In this document: piece by piece, positions 61,155-64,000 of the stretch
Position numbering within the stretch: the first letter of the stretch is position 1
Layout of the letters: every line of letters begins with the position of its first letter
DNA from: Streptomyces griseochromogenes
GTDB lineage: Bacteria; Actinomycetota; Actinomycetes; Streptomycetales; Streptomycetaceae
NCBI RefSeq assembly: GCF_001542625.1
Contig: NZ_CP016279.1
Span: 2,170,001 to 2,234,000 of the forward strand
Direction: 5' to 3'
Length of the DNA stretch: 64,000 bases
Position numbers and translations under genes: made by a program
Notes under the pieces: model-generated
Database searches by the model: none
Told to the model about the DNA's origin: nothing
Seen by the model: the letters and a program-made list of their open reading frames with translations, nothing else

Positions 61155-64000
61155 GTGAGCGAAGACAAGCTCCGCTACTTTCTCAAGCGGGTGACCGCTA
61201 ATCTGCACGAGACCCGCCAGCGTCTGCAGGAAATGGAAGCGGCAAGCGACGAGCCGATTGCGATCGTGGGCATGAGCTGCCGGTTCCCCGGCGGTGTGCG
61301 CAGCCCCGAACAACTGTGGGACCTGGTGGCCACACGGACCGACGCGGTCGCCGGACTCCCGCGGGACCGGGGCTGGGACCTCGGCGATCCGGACGATCCC
61401 GGGTCCGGTGCGAAGGTGCAGGCGGGCGGCTTCATCTACGAGGCGCCCGAGTTCGACGCGGGATTCTTCGGGATCAGCCCGCGCGAGGCCGTCTCGATGG
61501 ACCCGCAGCAGCGGCTGCTGCTGGAGGTGTCCTGGGAGGCGCTGGAGCGTGCGGGTATCGACCCCGTGTCGCTGCGGGGCTCTGCGACGGGCGTGTTCGC
61601 GGGTGCGTCCGCGTCAGGCTACGGCTGGGTCTCGGGTCGGCAGGGCGAGCTGGACGGTCATGTGATGACCGGCAACGCGACGAGCATCCTGTCCGGCCGG
61701 GTGTCCTACACGTTCGGTCTGGAAGGCCCGGCCGTCACGGTGGACACGGCGTGTTCGTCGTCGCTGGTCTCCCTGCACCTGGCCTGCCAGGCACTGCGAT
61801 CCGGCGAGTGTGAACTCGCCCTGGTCGGCGGCGCGTTCGTGGCGGCCACCCCGGTCCTGTTCACCGACTTCAACCGCACGCTCGGGCTGTCCCCCGACGG
61901 ACGGTGCAAGACCTTCGCCGCCTCCGCCGACGGCATGGGCGTGGCCGAAGGCGCCGGAGCCATCGTCGTGGAGCGGTTGTCCGACGCCCGCCGCAACGGC
62001 CACCGGGTGCTGGCGGTCGTGCGCGGCTCCGCGATCAACCAGGACGGCGCGTCCAACGGCCTGACCGCGCCTAACGGCCCCTCGCAGCAGCGGGTGATCC
62101 GCGCGGCCCTCGCCAACGCCCGGCTCTCGGCCAACGACGTGGATGTGGTCGAGGCGCACGGCACGGGCACCCCGCTGGGTGACCCGATCGAGGCCCAGGC
62201 GGTGATCGCCACCTACGGCCAGGACCGTCCGGAAGACCGCCCGCTGTGGCTGGGCTCGGTGAAGTCCAACATCGGACACACCCAGCAGGCCGCGGGCATG
62301 GCCGGTGTGATCAAGATGGTGCTGGCGCTGCAGAACCAGCAGCTGCCGGCGACCCTGCACGCGGAAGAGCCCACGCCGCACGTGGACTGGTCCGCCGGTG
62401 ACGTGCGGCTGCTGACCGAGTCGAGGCCGTGGGAGGCGGACGACCGGGTACGTCGTGGCGGCGTCTCCGCGTTCGGGATGAGCGGCACCAACGTGCACAT
62501 CATCCTGGAGGAAGCCCCGTCCGAGGACGACGAGAAGCCGGACACCGCTGCCGAGGACGACGGCGAGCTGGCCGAGGCCGTCGCCCTGGACGAACCGGCC
62601 GATGAGGTCGAGCCGGTCGTCGTGCCCGCGGTCCTGGAGCCCTACGGCGCTGGTGCCTGGCTGGTGTCGGGCCGGTCCGCCGAGGGGTTGGCGGCGCAGG
62701 CGGGCCGGTTGCGTGAGTGGGTGGCTGCTCGGCCGGAGTTGGAGCCGGCGGATGTGGGGTGGTCGTTGGCGGTGTCGCGGTCGGTGTTCGAGCACCGGTC
62801 CGTGGTTGTGGGCGGTGACCGCGAGGAACTGCTGACCGGTTTGGAGAAGCTGGCTGCCGGTACGTCCGCGGGTTCGGTGGTGTCGGGTGTGGCTCGGCCG
62901 GGTTCCCGGACGGTGTTCGTCTTCGCGGGTCAGGGGTCTCAGTGGGTGGGGATGGGTCGTGAACTGGCTGTTTCCTCGCCGGTGTTCGCGGCTCGGTTGG
63001 CGGAGTGTGAGCGGGCGTTGTCGCCGTATGTGGAGTGGTCGCTGAGTGATGTGCTCGCGGGTGCTCCGGGGGTTCCTGGGCTGGACCGTGCGGATGTGGT
63101 GCAGCCGGTGTTGTGGGCGGTGATGGTCTCGCTGGCCGCGGTGTGGGAGGCGGCGGGTGTGTCGCCCGATGCGGTTGTGGGTCATTCGCAGGGTGAGATT
63201 GCTGCGGCGACGGTGGCGGGGATGTTGAGTGTGGAGGATGGCGCCCGGGTGGTGGCGGTGCGGTCGCGGGCGTTGTCGGGTCTGTCGGTGCAGGGCTCGA
63301 TGGTGTCGGTGGTGATGCCGTCGCAGGCGGTGCGGGAGTTGGTGGGGCAGTGGGGTGAGCGTCTGTCGGTGGCTGCGATCAACGGTCCGGCGGCGGTGGT
63401 GGTCTCCGGTGAGCCGGAGGCGTTGTCGGAGTTCGAGCGGGAGTTGTCGGCTCGGCATGTGTTGCGGTGGCGGATTCCGGAGACGGATTTTGTGGCGCAT
63501 TCGCCGGCGGTGGAGCCGTTGGCGGTGGTGTTGGAGGGGGAGTTGGCGGGGATTGCGCCGCGGGCTGGTCGGGTGCCGATGGTGTCCACGGTGACTGGTG
63601 AGTGGGTGTCGGGTCCTGAGGTGGATGCCGGGTATTGGTATGCGAATCTGCGGCAGATGGTCCGTTTCGAGGAGGCGGTCCGTGTCCTGATCACTGGTGG
63701 GTACGGCGCGTTTGTGGAGGTGTCGCCGCATCCGGTGTTGACGGGTCCGGTGTCCGAGACGGCCGAGGACGTGGGCAACGCGGATGTGGTGGTCGTAGGG
63801 ACGTTGGAGCGTGACAACGGTGGTGCGGCGCGGCTGATCACGTCGTTGGCGCAGGCGTATGTCAGTGGGCTGAGCGTGGACTGGAAGATGGTTCTGCCTG
63901 CCGCGGAGCAGGTCGAGCTGCCCACCTACGCCTTCCAGCACCAGCGGTACTGGCTGGAGACACCGGCCGTGGCCGCGATCCCGGCGGGCGGTGACGGTGC
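61155..64000 (+). CDS. Type I modular polyketide synthase, 5' part (docking-KS-AT...)
   Basis: Starts at GTG 61155 with GAGGTGA 5 nt upstream, 39 bp after the first PKS, and runs off the right edge (948 codons seen). A docking helix ([23 protein letters not shown]) resembling that of PKS1 is followed by KS4 with Cys200 in TACSSS, and both His motifs ([23 protein letters not shown]). AT4 has Ser678 in GHSQGE and FVAHS at 779-783, and is almost identical in DNA to AT1. The sequence ends in the post-AT linker, so the reductive domains are unknown. It should receive the chain from ACP3 of PKS1 by docking-domain pairing. Confidence 0.96.
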   Translation, partial: MSEDKLRYFLKRVTANLHETRQRLQEMEAASDEPIAIVGMSCRFPGGVRSPEQLWDLVATRTDAVAGLPRDRGWDLGDPDDPGSGAKVQAGGFIYEAPEFDAGFFGISPREAVSMDPQQRLLLEVSWEALERAGIDPVSLRGSATGVFAGASASGYGWVSGRQGELDGHVMTGNATSILSGRVSYTFGLEGPAVTVDTACSSSLVSLHLACQALRSGECELALVGGAFVAATPVLFTDFNRTLGLSPDGRCKTFAASADGMGVAEGAGAIVVERLSDARRNGHRVLAVVRGSAINQDGASNGLTAPNGPSQQRVIRAALANARLSANDVDVVEAHGTGTPLGDPIEAQAVIATYGQDRPEDRPLWLGSVKSNIGHTQQAAGMAGVIKMVLALQNQQLPATLHAEEPTPHVDWSAGDVRLLTESRPWEADDRVRRGGVSAFGMSGTNVHIILEEAPSEDDEKPDTAAEDDGELAEAVALDEPADEVEPVVVPAVLEPYGAGAWLVSGRSAEGLAAQAGRLREWVAARPELEPADVGWSLAVSRSVFEHRSVVVGGDREELLTGLEKLAAGTSAGSVVSGVARPGSRTVFVFAGQGSQWVGMGRELAVSSPVFAARLAECERALSPYVEWSLSDVLAGAPGVPGLDRADVVQPVLWAVMVSLAAVWEAAGVSPDAVVGHSQGEIAAATVAGMLSVEDGARVVAVRSRALSGLSVQGSMVSVVMPSQAVRELVGQWGERLSVAAINGPAAVVVSGEPEALSEFERELSARHVLRWRIPETDFVAHSPAVEPLAVVLEGELAGIAPRAGRVPMVSTVTGEWVSGPEVDAGYWYANLRQMVRFEEAVRVLITGGYGAFVEVSPHPVLTGPVSETAEDVGNADVVVVGTLERDNGGAARLITSLAQAYVSGLSVDWKMVLPAAEQVELPTYAFQHQRYWLETPAVAAIPAGGDG
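62817..63956 (+). repeat. AT4 segment, near-identical copy of 48390-49529
   Basis: The partner of the AT1 repeat. The copy covers the KS-AT linker, the whole acyltransferase and the post-AT motif [13 protein letters not shown]. It differs from AT1 mostly by synonymous or conservative changes. Confidence 0.92.

Noticed and set aside
1..64000. CRISPR arrays, tRNA or rRNA genes, IS elements, prophage
   Set aside because: No regularly spaced short repeats, cloverleaf-like sequences, transposase motifs or phage genes were seen on either strand. The repeated KS and AT segments are domain homology within the PKS genes.

Overview
The window is chromosomal DNA of a high-GC actinomycete, almost certainly a Streptomyces. 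Third codon positions are strongly G/C, GTG starts are frequent, TTA codons are rare, and the gene order recA-recX-miaB-miaA-dapF-rshA-hflX is the conserved Streptomyces core arrangement. No rRNA, tRNA, IS element, phage gene or CRISPR array was seen.

Region 1 (1-36,335) is core chromosome. It holds DUF3046 and AI-2E transporter genes; an SOS-controlled recA-recX pair; a cysteine dioxygenase-rhodanese pair behind a cysteine-rich leader peptide; a FAD monooxygenase; a gluABCD-type amino-acid ABC transporter operon; a divergent two-component system; a TAXI-type binding protein; a MarR regulator; an APH(6)-like kinase; a PP2C phosphatase; the tRNA-modification genes miaB and miaA; dapF; the RelA/SpoT homologue rshA; an M1 peptidase; and hflX. 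Two tandem duplications follow: paralogous secreted trypsin-fold proteases, and cold-shock-domain proteins with an extra C-terminal domain. A strong terminator at 36,304-36,335 marks the edge of this region.

Region 2 (about 36,383 to the right edge, continuing beyond) is the left part of a type I modular polyketide gene cluster. A carboxyltransferase, a DUF5988-like small protein and a biotin carrier probably supply malonyl-type extender units. They are followed by htpG (Hsp90), a convergent type II thioesterase, a small unknown protein, an O-methyltransferase, a StrR/NovG-type regulator with two TTA codons, and a DUF1707 protein. Then comes a 4,800-residue three-module PKS (KS-AT-KR-ACP three times, first KR degenerate, no loading module) and the 5' end of a second PKS.

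Two 9-N11-9 inverted repeats of the StrR/NovG operator type lie between the thioesterase and the small unknown gene, and upstream of the methyltransferase. With the TTA codons they suggest a cascade: bldA tRNA, then the StrR-like regulator, then cluster promoters. AT1 of PKS1 and AT4 of PKS2 are nearly identical at the DNA level, a sign of recent duplication or gene conversion. htpG inside the cluster raises the possibility that the product targets Hsp90, but this is only inference. I could not match the cluster to a known compound.
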